Shown one piece after another: positions 24,612 to 32,420 of a stretch of DNA of 64,000 bases; position 1 is the stretch's first letter; each line of letters begins with the position of its first letter. The translations under genes and the position numbers were made by a program. The notes under the pieces are model-generated. The model saw only the letters and a program-made list of their open reading frames with translations. It had not been told where the DNA came from and did not search any database. Origin of the DNA: Flavobacterium sp. LC2016-13 (GTDB lineage: Bacteria; Bacteroidota; Bacteroidia; Flavobacteriales; Flavobacteriaceae); assembly GCF_009707955.1 (NCBI RefSeq), contig NZ_WMDQ01000002.1:248001-312000 (forward strand), read 5' to 3'.

Positions 24612-26000
24612 ATGTTCAAACGTTTAAATAAAATAATGCAATATGCAGAATCATTCGATTTCACCAAAGGAAGTATTAGAAAAGGAATTCTGATTCTCTC
24701 CATTCCGATGGTTTTAGAAATGGCAATGGAATCTGTTTTTGCTTTGGTTGATTTGTATTTTGTCGGACATTTAAAAGAAAGTAATTATGCGATTCAGGTT
24801 GTTGGTTTAACCGAATCTGTTTTTGCGATTATTTACTCGATTGCCATCGGAATCAGTATTGCAACAACGGCGATTGTCGCGCGGCGTATTGGCGAAAAAG
24901 AAACGCAAGAAGCTGCAAAATCTGGCGTACAAGCTATTATAATTGCAATTGCCATAAATGTATTCATTACTTTGGAAGGTTTTGTTTTTGCAAAAGAAAT
25001 TCTCATGTTAATGGGCGCTTCTGCATCTGCGGTAGTTTATGGCGTAAATTATACGAGAATCATGATGGCAGGAAGTGTTTTCGTAATGCTGATTTTCCTG
25101 ATTAACGGAATTTTCAGAGGTGCAGGAAATGCCATAATCGCGATGAAAAGTTTATGGATTGCCAATATTTCGAATATTATTTTATGTCCAATTCTCATTA
25201 ACGGATTTTGGTTTGTTCCCGCAATGGGCGTTACAGGCGCTGCCATTGCAACAACTATCGGAAGAGGAATTGGCGTTTTATATCAATGTTATTTCCTTTT
25301 TTACGGACAGGGAATTTTAAAAATCAAATGGAGTTACTTTCTTCCTAATTACAAATTAATTCAGGGCATTATAAAATTGGCAACGCCCGGAGTTTTACAA
25401 TATGTAATTGCTTCCTGCAGCTGGATTTTCCTGGCTAATCTGGTTGCTGTAACTGGTGGAGATTATGCTTCATCAGGTTATCAAACGGCAATTCGAATTA
25501 TGATGTTTTTCATTCTTCCGGCTTGGGGATTAAGCAATGCGGTTGCAACTTTAGTTGGACAAAATTTGGGCGCCGATGAAATTGAAAGAGCAGAAAAAGC
25601 CGTTTATAAAACCGCCAAATACAATATGATTTTTATGGGATCTATTATGTTGGTTTGCTTTTTTAGCGCGCATTTTCTGATTTCGTTTTTTACAGATGAT
25701 CCCATTATTATCAGAATTGCCGTAAATGCATTGCAGATTATGAGCGTGGGTTTTATTTTCTACGGTCTAGGAATGGTTTTAAACAATACATTCAATGGAG
25801 CAGGAGATACGTGGACACCAACCTGGATCAACATTTTAGGATTCTGGATTTTTCAGGTTCCGTTTGCGTATCTTTTGGTACATTATTATGAAATGGGACC
25901 AACTGGTGTTTTTATTGCAATTCCCGTTGCTGAAACTTTGATCACGATATTAAGTGTACTTGTTTATCGACAAGGAAAATGGAAGAGGATTATGGTTTGA
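24612..26000 (+). CDS. MATE family efflux transporter
   Basis: This 462-aa protein has about twelve membrane helices and typical MATE features: P-M-V-L-E-M-A-M-E-S-V-F-A-L-V-D-L-Y-F-V-G in helix 1, G-A-G-N near 165, the internal repeat beginning A-T-P-G-V-L-Q-Y, and F-N-G-A-G-D-T-W-T-P-T in the second half. MATE proteins export cationic or bulky small molecules with Na+ or H+. It lies 130 bases after the second synthetase on the same strand, separated by a hairpin. A role in exporting the siderophore is therefore plausible but is inferred from position only. Confidence 0.9.
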   Translation: MFKRLNKIMQYAESFDFTKGSIRKGILILSIPMVLEMAMESVFALVDLYFVGHLKESNYAIQVVGLTESVFAIIYSIAIGISIATTAIVARRIGEKETQEAAKSGVQAIIIAIAINVFITLEGFVFAKEILMLMGASASAVVYGVNYTRIMMAGSVFVMLIFLINGIFRGAGNAIIAMKSLWIANISNIILCPILINGFWFVPAMGVTGAAIATTIGRGIGVLYQCYFLFYGQGILKIKWSYFLPNYKLIQGIIKLATPGVLQYVIASCSWIFLANLVAVTGGDYASSGYQTAIRIMMFFILPAWGLSNAVATLVGQNLGADEIERAEKAVYKTAKYNMIFMGSIMLVCFFSAHFLISFFTDDPIIIRIAVNALQIMSVGFIFYGLGMVLNNTFNGAGDTWTPTWINILGFWIFQVPFAYLLVHYYEMGPTGVFIAIPVAETLITILSVLVYRQGKWKRIMV

Positions 26001-26033
26001 GAATTTAATTTAATACTATTTAACATTTTTGTG

Positions 26034-26055
26034 TAAACAAAATTGTTTATTTTTG
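26034..26055 (+). promoter_or_regulatory. Antitoxin-toxin promoter with overlapping palindrome
   Basis: TAAACAA (26034-26040), two bases and TTGTTTA (26043-26049) form a perfect palindrome. It overlaps the -7 box TATTTTTG (26048-26055), five bases before the ATG at 26060. Such a site suits autorepression by the helix-turn-helix antitoxin. Confidence 0.6.
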
Positions 26056-26059
26056 TATT

Positions 26060-26524
26060 ATGAAAACAATAATTGATACGATAAAAGGAATTCATCCTGG
26101 ATTTGTTCTGGAGCGCGAATTAGACAAACGTCATATTCGTAAAGGACAATTTGCAATTTCTTTAGGAGAATTTCCGCAGACTCTTACCGCAATTACAAAA
26201 GGTAAGCGAAGAATGAATACATCTTTAGCGCTGAAGATAGAAAAGTCATTGGCGATTGAGGAAGGTTATTTTATGGTATTACAAGTTTATTATGATATTG
26301 AAAATGAGAAGAAAAAACAAGACAACAAGCTGGAAAAAAGATCTCCTGATTTGACTTTACTTCGCTCAGTAGTATTTTGGGATACAGATATAAATAAAAT
26401 AGATTGGCAAAAACAAAAAAGAGCAGTTATTCAAAGAATTTTTGAACGTGGTAATGAGTCCGAAAAAGAGGAAATAATCCGTTTTTATGGAAGCGAAACA
26501 GTGAATAGTTTTTTAAATAAATAA
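26060..26524 (+). CDS. HTH antitoxin with DUF6922-like C-terminal domain
   Basis: This 154-aa protein has an N-terminal HigA-like helix-turn-helix (H-P-G-F-V-L-E-R-E-L-D ... G-Q-F-A-I-S-L-G-E-F-P-Q-T-L-T-A-I-T-K-G-K-R). Its C-terminal part, R-S-V-V-F-W-D-T-D-I-N-K-I-D-W-Q-K-Q ... V-I-Q-R-I-F-E-R-G-N, resembles the DUF6922 domain that I know from antitoxins paired with AbiEii-type nucleotidyltransferases. The toxin gene starts 4 bases downstream. A palindrome over its promoter supports autoregulation. This differs from the classical AbiEi antitoxin, which has a winged helix. Confidence 0.8.
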   Translation: MKTIIDTIKGIHPGFVLERELDKRHIRKGQFAISLGEFPQTLTAITKGKRRMNTSLALKIEKSLAIEEGYFMVLQVYYDIENEKKKQDNKLEKRSPDLTLLRSVVFWDTDINKIDWQKQKRAVIQRIFERGNESEKEEIIRFYGSETVNSFLNK

Positions 26525-26527
26525 GGT

Positions 26528-27178
26528 ATGTCTTTGTATTTTAATACTGTTACACCATTACTTAAAAGTGTTTTAGAAAATTTAATGCAGGCAAAAGAAT
26601 TTTCTTCTTTTAGACTTGTTGGCGGAACAGCGCTAAGTCTTTATTACGGGCATCGTATGTCTGTAGATATTGATTTATTTAGTGATGCCGAATATGGAAG
26701 TTTAGATTTTAATAGTATTGATGATTATCTGCGAGCAAATTATTTGTACGTAGATAGTATGGATATTACTCCTGTAGGAATGGGAAAATCATATTACGTT
26801 GGTAATAGTAATAATGATAATGTCAAAGTTGATGTCTTTTATACAGATCCCTTTATCGATGAAATGCAACAATTTGATACTTTAAGATTAGGTAGTAAAA
26901 CTGAAATTGTGGCTATGAAACTGGATGTAATACAAAGAACAGGAAGAAAAAAAGATTTTTGGGATATTGATCAGCTTCTTGAGGATTTTAGTATCAATGA
27001 AATGTTCGAACTACATGACAAAAGATACCCTTTTACTCATGATAGAAAAATTTTAATAGAAAAATTTACTGATTTTACTTTAGCCGACAATGATTTTGAA
27101 CCTTTATGTCTTAGAGGTAAACATTGGGAGCTTATCAAACTTGATATGATTGAGCTCATTGAAAGTTTGAAAGAGTAA
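26528..27178 (+). CDS. AbiEii/AbiGii-type nucleotidyltransferase toxin
   Basis: This 216-aa protein has the nucleotidyltransferase signature F-R-L-V-G-G-T-A-L-S-L-Y-Y-G-H-R-M-S-V-D-I-D-L-F near residues 29-52: the G-G-T/S motif followed by D-x-D. A third acidic residue (V-D-V-F-Y) lies near 102. K-x-D-V-I-Q-R-T-G-R-K-K-D-F-W-D is the conserved C-terminal helix region of the family. AbiEii and related MenT toxins add nucleotides to tRNA or other RNAs and arrest growth, often in response to phage. It is translationally close to its upstream antitoxin. Confidence 0.85.
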   Translation: MSLYFNTVTPLLKSVLENLMQAKEFSSFRLVGGTALSLYYGHRMSVDIDLFSDAEYGSLDFNSIDDYLRANYLYVDSMDITPVGMGKSYYVGNSNNDNVKVDVFYTDPFIDEMQQFDTLRLGSKTEIVAMKLDVIQRTGRKKDFWDIDQLLEDFSINEMFELHDKRYPFTHDRKILIEKFTDFTLADNDFEPLCLRGKHWELIKLDMIELIESLKE

Positions 27179-27183
27179 ATATC

Positions 27184-27432
27184 TTATTCCTCACAATTCA
27201 CCTTTATAATATCTTTCACATTATTAATAAAAGCGTCGGTATTTTTTATTTCTTGTTGAATAGAGATATGATAATCAGATAAATTAAACTGATCGAGCAT
27301 ATCTTTTTTTAAATATTTAATCATTGATTCAATACTTCGCGTATCGGTTTCGTATTGTCTTTTCAATTCGCGCTGTTTGCTTTCCAGATAATCTAAGGTC
27401 TTTTTTAACCTTTGAACGTTTCTTTTTTCCAA
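27184..27432 (-). CDS. Small coiled-coil protein (uncertain)
   Basis: This 82-aa frame starts with TTG at 27432, has no visible ribosome binding site and is preceded at once by in-frame stops. The product is highly charged and helical (E-K-R-N-V-Q-R-L-K-K-T-L-D-Y-L-E-S-K-Q), consistent with a coiled coil. Just upstream, in another frame (about 27430-27535, minus strand), is a potential membrane helix (F-V-L-F-L-I-I-V-F-Y-L-I-L) that runs into the same region. The whole could be the remains of a small membrane-anchored coiled-coil protein broken by a frameshift. No function is known. Confidence 0.4.
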   Translation of the reverse strand: MEKRNVQRLKKTLDYLESKQRELKRQYETDTRSIESMIKYLKKDMLDQFNLSDYHISIQQEIKNTDAFINNVKDIIKVNCEE

Positions 27433-27825
27433 GTTTTACTATTCTTAAAATTAAATAAAAAACGATAATCAGGAACAGAACAAACTCAATATTTTTTCCC
27501 AAAAAACGTAATAATGAATTGAACTTTATCTCATTATCAAATCTATCTCATTCCAGATTACCGTCTTTTCCTACTTACGTTCATTTTGACTATTTGGTTT
27601 TAAAAGTTTTTGATTTTTTTTAGATATTTATTAATTTATTTAGCTAAATAACTTACAATCAGTTAGTTGTATTGTTTTAAAAGTAGAATAAAGACTACTT
27701 TTTTTTCATTTGTAAGAAATAATAATAACCGTTTTAATAACATAAAAATCAGTTTATTAATTAAACTAGTTATATTTTTTCCCGAAATAGCTCCTGTATG
27801 TTTGCATAAATTAAAACACAAAATT
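27433..27825. other. AT-rich intergenic region with promoter
   Basis: There is no intact gene here. The only notable items are the possible membrane-helix frame described for the neighbouring small gene, and TATGTTTG (27797-27804), a -7 box 22 bases before the SnoaL-like gene. No repeats or hairpins stand out. Confidence 0.45.
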
Positions 27826-28206
27826 ATGATAACATCAGTAGAAAAAATGATTGAACAATATGTTTCAGCGTGGAATGAAAACAATCTTGAAGCTTATAAA
27901 AGTGAGTTTAAAAAATGTTGGGCAACAAACGCCGTTTACATAGATCCGTATTCAGAAATTAATGGTTTAGATGAATTAGCGCATTTTGCTTATAAATCTC
28001 TGGAAATTATGCCAACAAGAAAATTCAGTATTCTTGAGAAACCCGAATTTCACCACTCATTTGGAAAATATGTTTGGGAAGTAGAGATTTCAGGTAAAAC
28101 CAATATTGGTTATGATTATTTTGAATTCAATAGCAATTTTGAGATTACGCGCTTGATAAGCTTTTTTAAATTAGCGGAAGATTATCCTTTAGAAAGATTA
28201 AGCTAA
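27826..28206 (+). CDS. SnoaL-like / NTF2-fold protein
   Basis: This 126-aa protein starts at the ATG of M-I-T-S-V-E-K-M-I. It fits the NTF2-like/SnoaL fold: an N-terminal helix pair (I-E-Q-Y-V-S-A-W-N-E-N-N-L-E-A-Y), the cone-forming A-T-N-A-V-Y-I-D-P-Y-S-E-I-N-G, then strands ending in F-N-S-N-F-E-I-T-R-L-I-S-F-F. Many members bind small ligands or isomerise them; this one gives no further hint. A Crp/Fnr-type gene follows 72 bases downstream in the same direction. Confidence 0.75.
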   Translation: MITSVEKMIEQYVSAWNENNLEAYKSEFKKCWATNAVYIDPYSEINGLDELAHFAYKSLEIMPTRKFSILEKPEFHHSFGKYVWEVEISGKTNIGYDYFEFNSNFEITRLISFFKLAEDYPLERLS

Positions 28207-28277
28207 ATTTTCAAAAAGCATTGATTTACTTTATATCATCTAAAAGAGTCCTTACATTAGCATTATAAAATAATACA

Positions 28278-28850
28278 ATGTACGGACTCTTTTTTCAGAA
28301 TATTGCCAAACATATTCAATTGAATTCTGCTGAAGAATTACAATTAAAATCGAAACTGCATTTTAAAAACGTTGCTAAAAATGAACCGCTTTTAAAGATC
28401 GGAGAACATTGCAGAACGATTTATTTTGTTGATAAAGGATGTTTACGCATTTATCAAAACCATGAAAACGGAGACGAAACCAATATTTTGTTTTGTCCTG
28501 AAAATTGGTGGGCTTGCGATATTATGAGTTTTTCTCTGGGAACGCCCGCTACTTATGCAATAGAAGCACTTGAAGATGGCGAAGTAATAGGAATTGACCT
28601 TAAAGATTTAGAAGAACTCTATATGGAGATTCCCAAGTTAGAACGCTTTTTCCGAATCTTATTTCAAAACGGATTTGCACTTTATCAAAACCGGTTAACA
28701 CTCGCACTTTCAACTTCTGCAGAAATTCGGTATACACTTTTCAACAAACAATATCCTATGCTGATCAATAGAATTTCTCAAAAACATATTGCTTCTTATT
28801 TAGGCATAACACCAGTATTTTTGAGCATAATCAGAAAGAGAAAATTATAG
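28278..28850 (+). CDS. Crp/Fnr family regulator
   Basis: This 190-aa protein has a cyclic-nucleotide-binding-type beta barrel (K-I-G-E-H-C-R-T-I-Y-F-V-D-K-G-C-L-R-I-Y) and a C-terminal helix-turn-helix (I-S-Q-K-H-I-A-S-Y-L-G-I-T-P-V-F-L-S-I-I-R-K). It lacks the arginine-serine phosphate motif of cAMP-binding CRP and has no iron-sulfur cysteine cluster. It is therefore of the Bacteroidota Crp/Fnr subgroup with unknown ligand. A paralogue of equal length lies at 29597 on the other strand, beyond the RidA-like gene. Confidence 0.87.
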   Translation: MYGLFFQNIAKHIQLNSAEELQLKSKLHFKNVAKNEPLLKIGEHCRTIYFVDKGCLRIYQNHENGDETNILFCPENWWACDIMSFSLGTPATYAIEALEDGEVIGIDLKDLEELYMEIPKLERFFRILFQNGFALYQNRLTLALSTSAEIRYTLFNKQYPMLINRISQKHIASYLGITPVFLSIIRKRKL

Positions 28851-28877
28851 GATCAATTGATAATTTACAATTCAGAA

Positions 28878-29348
28878 TTATTTTACTACGGTTGCTTCGA
28901 ATTCTACTTTTAAAGTTTCAAAAAGGCTTTTCACTTCCATTAGACTTGTGGCTTGTTTAACTCCGTGTTTGGCAATCCATTCCTGAATAATGTTGAAATG
29001 TGGCCAAAGAGCTGCGGTATCGGTAGTATAAATAGTCAAACGAACAATTCCGTTGGGTTCGTATCCGGCTTTGCTAATTACCTGTTCCAGATTATTTAAG
29101 GCAAGTTTTATTTGCGATTCCATATTTTCATTGCTCGAAGTTCCGTCAGCGTTTACGGCGGCTTGTCCGGAAACATATAGCGTTCCTTCCGGATTTTTAA
29201 CTTCTACGGCTTGCGCATAGCTGCGTTCATTTTGCCATTCCCACGGATTGATGATTCTTTTTTCCATTTGTTTTCCTTTTTTAGTTTGTGCCAATAACGG
29301 CATCGAGGTTATTACTAATACGACTAAAAATTTTGCTGTTTTTTTCAC
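28878..29348 (-). CDS. Exported RidA-family protein
   Basis: This 156-aa protein carries a signal peptide (L-V-V-L-V-I-T-S-M-P-L-L-A-Q) before a RidA (YjgF/YER057c/UK114) domain: Y-V-S-G-Q-A-A-V-N-A-D-G near 60-71, then I-V-R-L-T-I-Y-T-T-D, and E-F-E-A-T-V at the end. RidA proteins are imine deaminases in the cytoplasm, so an exported one is unusual. The catalytic arginine normally in the R-x-x-V-E-I-E segment is not obvious (here A-T-S-L-M-E-V), so deaminase activity is doubtful. The upstream region has two inverted Crp-like sites. Confidence 0.85.
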   Translation of the reverse strand: MKKTAKFLVVLVITSMPLLAQTKKGKQMEKRIINPWEWQNERSYAQAVEVKNPEGTLYVSGQAAVNADGTSSNENMESQIKLALNNLEQVISKAGYEPNGIVRLTIYTTDTAALWPHFNIIQEWIAKHGVKQATSLMEVKSLFETLKVEFEATVVK

Positions 29349-29404
29349 GATTACAGTTTAAAATTGATACTGCAAAGTTGTGCATAACATTTGGAAACAG
29401 GTCT

Positions 29405-29440
29405 TGACATTTCTCACGATTATAAAGTGAGAAATGTCAC
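29405..29440 (-). promoter_or_regulatory. 13-bp inverted repeat with Crp-like motif upstream of the RidA gene
   Basis: TGACATTTCTCAC (29405-29417) and GTGAGAAATGTCA (29427-29439) are perfect complements. Each arm resembles a Crp/Fnr site; the right one reads GTGA-N6-TCAC (29427-29440). It lies about 57-92 bases upstream of the RidA-like start, between it and a Crp/Fnr gene, which suggests regulation by one of the two neighbouring Crp/Fnr proteins. Confidence 0.5.
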
Positions 29441-29596
29441 AAAGGAAGGTTATTAATTGTTAATTATGAATTATAAATTATGAGTTATGAGTTATTAGTT
29501 ATGAGTTGTGAAATCTGTAAAAGCTGTGTGAAACAATTCTAATTTTAAAGCCAACTATTAACTTAGACTGAAAAACTTAGACTGAAAACTGCAACT

Positions 29597-30160
29597 TTAA
29601 GATGATAATCGGCTTAAGGTTTCGCGGGAAACGCCGAGATAAGAAGCGATCAGGCTTTTTGGAACGCGCTGAATCAGAGATGGATATTGCTTTAGAAACT
29701 GTTCGTAACGTTCTTTAGAGTTCGAAGTTTGCCAGGAAATAATGCGGCGTTGCGATCCGAGAAAACCGAAATTCGATTTCTCCAGAAAAAAACGTTCCAT
29801 TTTTTGTAAACCGTTGCAGAGTTTTTTATAATCTTCAAATGTGCAGCAAAGTACTTCTGTATCTTCAAGACATTCGAGCGACATTGTGGCTTCGGTTTGG
29901 GTATAAAAAGCATAATAATCACTTTCCCACCAATCTTCCATTGCGAACGAAACAATATGCGCTTTTTCTGAATGATCTGTATAAACCAGTTTTAAAAGCC
30001 CCGAAATAACAAAGTAAGAATAGACATTCGTATCGCCTTCCTGAATAAGAAATTGGTGTTTCTTAAACTTTTTAGTGGTAAAATGAGAAGCTACAAATGC
30101 AAACTCATCATCGGTAAGCGGAATTATTTTTTCGATATGTTCTCTAAGGTTTGCCTGCAT
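29597..30160 (-). CDS. Crp/Fnr family regulator, second copy
   Basis: This 187-aa protein is read from the ATG at 30160 (a TTG lies three codons earlier). It has an effector-binding barrel (L-I-Q-E-G-D-T-N-V-Y-S-Y-F-V-I-S-G-L-L-K-L-V-Y) and a C-terminal helix-turn-helix (V-P-K-S-L-I-A-S-Y-L-G-V-S-R-E-T-L-S-R-L). The recognition helix S-R-E-T-L-S-R-L is closer to classical Crp/Fnr than that of the paralogue at 28278. No cysteine cluster is present, so it is not an Fnr-type oxygen sensor. Its target may be the inverted Crp-like sites beside the RidA gene. Confidence 0.88.
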   Translation of the reverse strand: MQANLREHIEKIIPLTDDEFAFVASHFTTKKFKKHQFLIQEGDTNVYSYFVISGLLKLVYTDHSEKAHIVSFAMEDWWESDYYAFYTQTEATMSLECLEDTEVLCCTFEDYKKLCNGLQKMERFFLEKSNFGFLGSQRRIISWQTSNSKERYEQFLKQYPSLIQRVPKSLIASYLGVSRETLSRLSS

Positions 30161-30185
30161 AAGGCTCAAAGTTATTCAAATTATT

Positions 30186-30749
30186 TTATTCAGTTACAGT
30201 GATACCATATTGAATTTTAGCATTTGCAAAGATAGCTTTAAGCATATCGAATTTTTTGTCACAATATTCTCCAATAGTTAATTTCCTATCGCTTGTTCGA
30301 TAACTATTGCAGCCAAAACAAATTTCAATCCATGCAATTATAATGTTGTTTTGATCCAGAAATAAGATCGCATTTCTAGGCGTATAACAACCAAACGGTG
30401 TTATTGCATAACGTTCTTTTTTATGGGTATAATTAAAAATAATATCCGTTAATTGATTTGTTTGTTCGGGAGACAAATTTGTAATTTCCTCATACAAGTT
30501 TAGAGATAATGTATCTTTTCCTATTACAATAGAGTTCATGTAATTTATAAGATCGTGCCCCAAAGGACCATCTGTTTTGCCTTTAAAAGATATAATTTTG
30601 ATTTGAGAAGTATTAGAAAAAGGAAAGCGAGTTAATCTTTCTTTCTCCGAAAAATTATTTTTTCGAACGCATTGTGCATTTTTGTCATATCGAGATTGCG
30701 AAAAAGAATATTGAACTAATAAAATCGTCAGAAATAGAAATTTTCTCAT
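30186..30749 (-). CDS. Exported protein of unknown function
   Basis: This is a 187-aa protein from the ATG at 30749, chosen because M-R-K-F-L-F-L-T-I-L-L-V-Q-Y-S-F-S-Q is a clean signal peptide; the frame is open 17 codons further upstream. Four cysteines are seen in the mature part, including F-G-C-Y-T-P-R-N-A-I-L-F and I-E-I-C-F-G-C-N-S-Y, which may form a pair near the end. Small exported proteins with this C-terminal pattern are common in Flavobacteriia but I know no function for them. Confidence 0.65.
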   Translation of the reverse strand: MRKFLFLTILLVQYSFSQSRYDKNAQCVRKNNFSEKERLTRFPFSNTSQIKIISFKGKTDGPLGHDLINYMNSIVIGKDTLSLNLYEEITNLSPEQTNQLTDIIFNYTHKKERYAITPFGCYTPRNAILFLDQNNIIIAWIEICFGCNSYRTSDRKLTIGEYCDKKFDMLKAIFANAKIQYGITVTE

Positions 30750-30829
30750 AGGAGATTGCGTTTTTTGCCAGGTGAAAATACAAATTAAAATGAAATACAA
30801 GTTTGATATATTTAGTCCAGACTGTTGCG

Positions 30830-31162
30830 TTACTTTGTATCGAAAACTTCAACTTCAGGATTTAAAATATGAGTAGAATACCATACAGAATCATTACTTT
30901 TATTTTGAATGTTCCATAAATAATTCTTATCCGAATAACTTTTTTTCGATATAAAAATACTGTCGTTTACCACTTTAATACTTTCTCCATAATATATTAG
31001 TACAGAACTTAGTTTTATAACTTCGTCTTTATCAAAGTATTCTTCGCGCTCAATATATTGACCTTCATCAGCAACAATTTTTTTTAGTAAAACAAAGTCG
31101 TCATTCTTTTTACAAGAAAACAACATTAAAGAAGCAATAATTATAAACGTAAATTGTTTCAT
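30830..31162 (-). CDS. Small lipoprotein of unknown function
   Basis: From the ATG at 31162 this is a 110-aa protein with a lipoprotein signal (F-T-F-I-I-I-A-S-L-M-L-F-S-C-K-K). The rest is rich in charged residues and beta-prone segments (V-K-L-S-S-V-L-I-Y-Y-G-E) without a recognised domain. The open frame upstream to 31324 overlaps the next gene's end and lacks a leader, so it was trimmed. Confidence 0.6.
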   Translation of the reverse strand: MKQFTFIIIASLMLFSCKKNDDFVLLKKIVADEGQYIEREEYFDKDEVIKLSSVLIYYGESIKVVNDSIFISKKSYSDKNYLWNIQNKSNDSVWYSTHILNPEVEVFDTK

Positions 31163-31274
31163 TGTTTTTGACTTAGTTTTTATGGGTTGAATAGTGTAGA
31201 TTTGGAATCTTTCGTCGCAAAGTAAATTAAATTTTAGTGATAATATAAATTTTGTTATCCTTCCAATAAATATT

Positions 31275-31724
31275 CTAATATTCTGGGATATTACCTGATT
31301 TTTTTTGCAACTCTTTAAAAACATTTTTTATTTGATTTCCTGTAGCTTCTATAACATACCAATTAACAGATATTAAATAACTTATATTTTCATTAGATAA
31401 AAAATATTCAAAACCATAACAGTCTTCTAATATTGAATGAAATTTTTTAGAATTGCCAATCCTAATAACTTTTTGCTTATAAATTTCTTGATCAAAAAAG
31501 ATAAAAATTGGTTCTTCGTCTAAATAATTAGAATATATTAATTCATATTCTTCGGTAAATATTTTTTCAACATTGTGTCCAATAGAAAGATGTCCAAACT
31601 TTTTATGAACATCAAATTTTTTAAACACATCATTTAAATATCTATTTGCATCTTCCTTATTTAAAATTTCACAACTTACTTTGTGAGTTTTACATGCATT
31701 CTGAATTTCTTCAAATAATTCCAT
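31275..31724 (-). CDS. Small soluble protein, possibly immunity-type
   Basis: This 149-aa protein has no signal peptide or membrane segment. Its order of parts (helical start, Y-L-D-E-E-P-I-F-I-F-F-D, a helix with H-S-I-L-E-D-C-Y-G-F-E-Y-F-L, then Y-L-I-S-V-N-W-Y-V-I-E-A-T-G) resembles the small cytosolic proteins often found as immunity partners of secreted toxins in Bacteroidota. The resemblance is general and no toxin gene is adjacent. Function is unknown. Confidence 0.6.
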   Translation of the reverse strand: MELFEEIQNACKTHKVSCEILNKEDANRYLNDVFKKFDVHKKFGHLSIGHNVEKIFTEEYELIYSNYLDEEPIFIFFDQEIYKQKVIRIGNSKKFHSILEDCYGFEYFLSNENISYLISVNWYVIEATGNQIKNVFKELQKKSGNIPEY

Positions 31725-31874
31725 ATCTCTATCTTATTGCAGATAAACTAATTTACTAATAATAAGCCTCTTTTCATTACATTCACAATTTTAGTTTTTT
31801 AATCGTTCGCTGTCCGAAAAATTGTATTTTTGTTTCATCGATGTAACAATAACATTCTACTGAAACATTCGAAA

Positions 31875-31943
31875 TTGTATCGTACAAGATACAGTTGTAT
31901 TTTACAATTTAGATAATTTTTTAAAGAATTTTAAATATCTTTG
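31875..31943 (+). promoter_or_regulatory. Operator-like palindromes and -7 box before the XRE gene
   Basis: GTATC (31877) pairs with GATAC (31888), and TTGTA (31895) pairs with TACAA (31903). TTGTAT occurs at 31875 and 31895, 20 bases apart. TATCTTTG (31936-31943) is a perfect -7 box but ends only 4 bases before the ATG. This suggests a very short or absent leader on the XRE mRNA and autoregulation. Confidence 0.45.
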
Positions 31944-31947
31944 AACT

Positions 31948-32349
31948 ATGAACACAGCAACAAAACCAAGACATATAGGAAGAAATATAAGCCGAATCAG
32001 AGAGCTTAGAGGAATGAAACAAGAAGCACTTGCGCAGGCAATTGGCACAAGTCAGCAAGCTATTTCGGGTATTGAAGGAAGTGAGACAATCGATATGGAA
32101 AAGCTTTCAGAAGTTGCAAAAGCGCTTGGCGTTACAATAGAAGCTATTGAAAATTTTTCGGAAGAATCAGTTCTTAATTTTTTTAATAATTTTTACGATA
32201 ATAGTGCTAATAATGGTGCTCAAGGAAGTAGCAATAACAATATTCTTAATTTTAATCCTTTGGATAAAGTGGTTGAACTTTATGAACGTTTGGTTCAGGC
32301 TGAAAAAGAAAAGGTTGAGTATTTAGAAAAATTACTTAAAGGAAAATAG
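31948..32349 (+). CDS. XRE family helix-turn-helix regulator
   Basis: This 133-aa protein has an N-terminal XRE domain (I-G-R-N-I-S-R-I-R-E-L-R-G-M-K-Q-E-A-L-A-Q-A-I-G-T-S-Q-Q-A-I-S-G-I-E near residues 8-42). An asparagine-rich linker (about 85-105) follows, then a C-terminal coiled coil (V-V-E-L-Y-E-R-L-V-Q-A-E-K-E-K-V-E-Y-L-E). This layout is common among Bacteroidota XRE proteins found near mobile DNA. It stands alone, with a REP pair directly downstream. No toxin partner is visible. Confidence 0.85.
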   Translation: MNTATKPRHIGRNISRIRELRGMKQEALAQAIGTSQQAISGIEGSETIDMEKLSEVAKALGVTIEAIENFSEESVLNFFNNFYDNSANNGAQGSSNNNILNFNPLDKVVELYERLVQAEKEKVEYLEKLLKGK

Positions 32350-32420
32350 TATTCTCTATATAGAGTTTCTTATAAAACAAGCGCAAATGTCTTTTGGACT
32401 TTGCGCTTGTTTTGGTTTAG

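Noticed and set aside
29455-29520. Tandem TTATGAGTTATGAG-like repeats as an attachment site or iteron
   Set aside because: The repeats are irregular and AT-rich, with no integrase or replication gene nearby.
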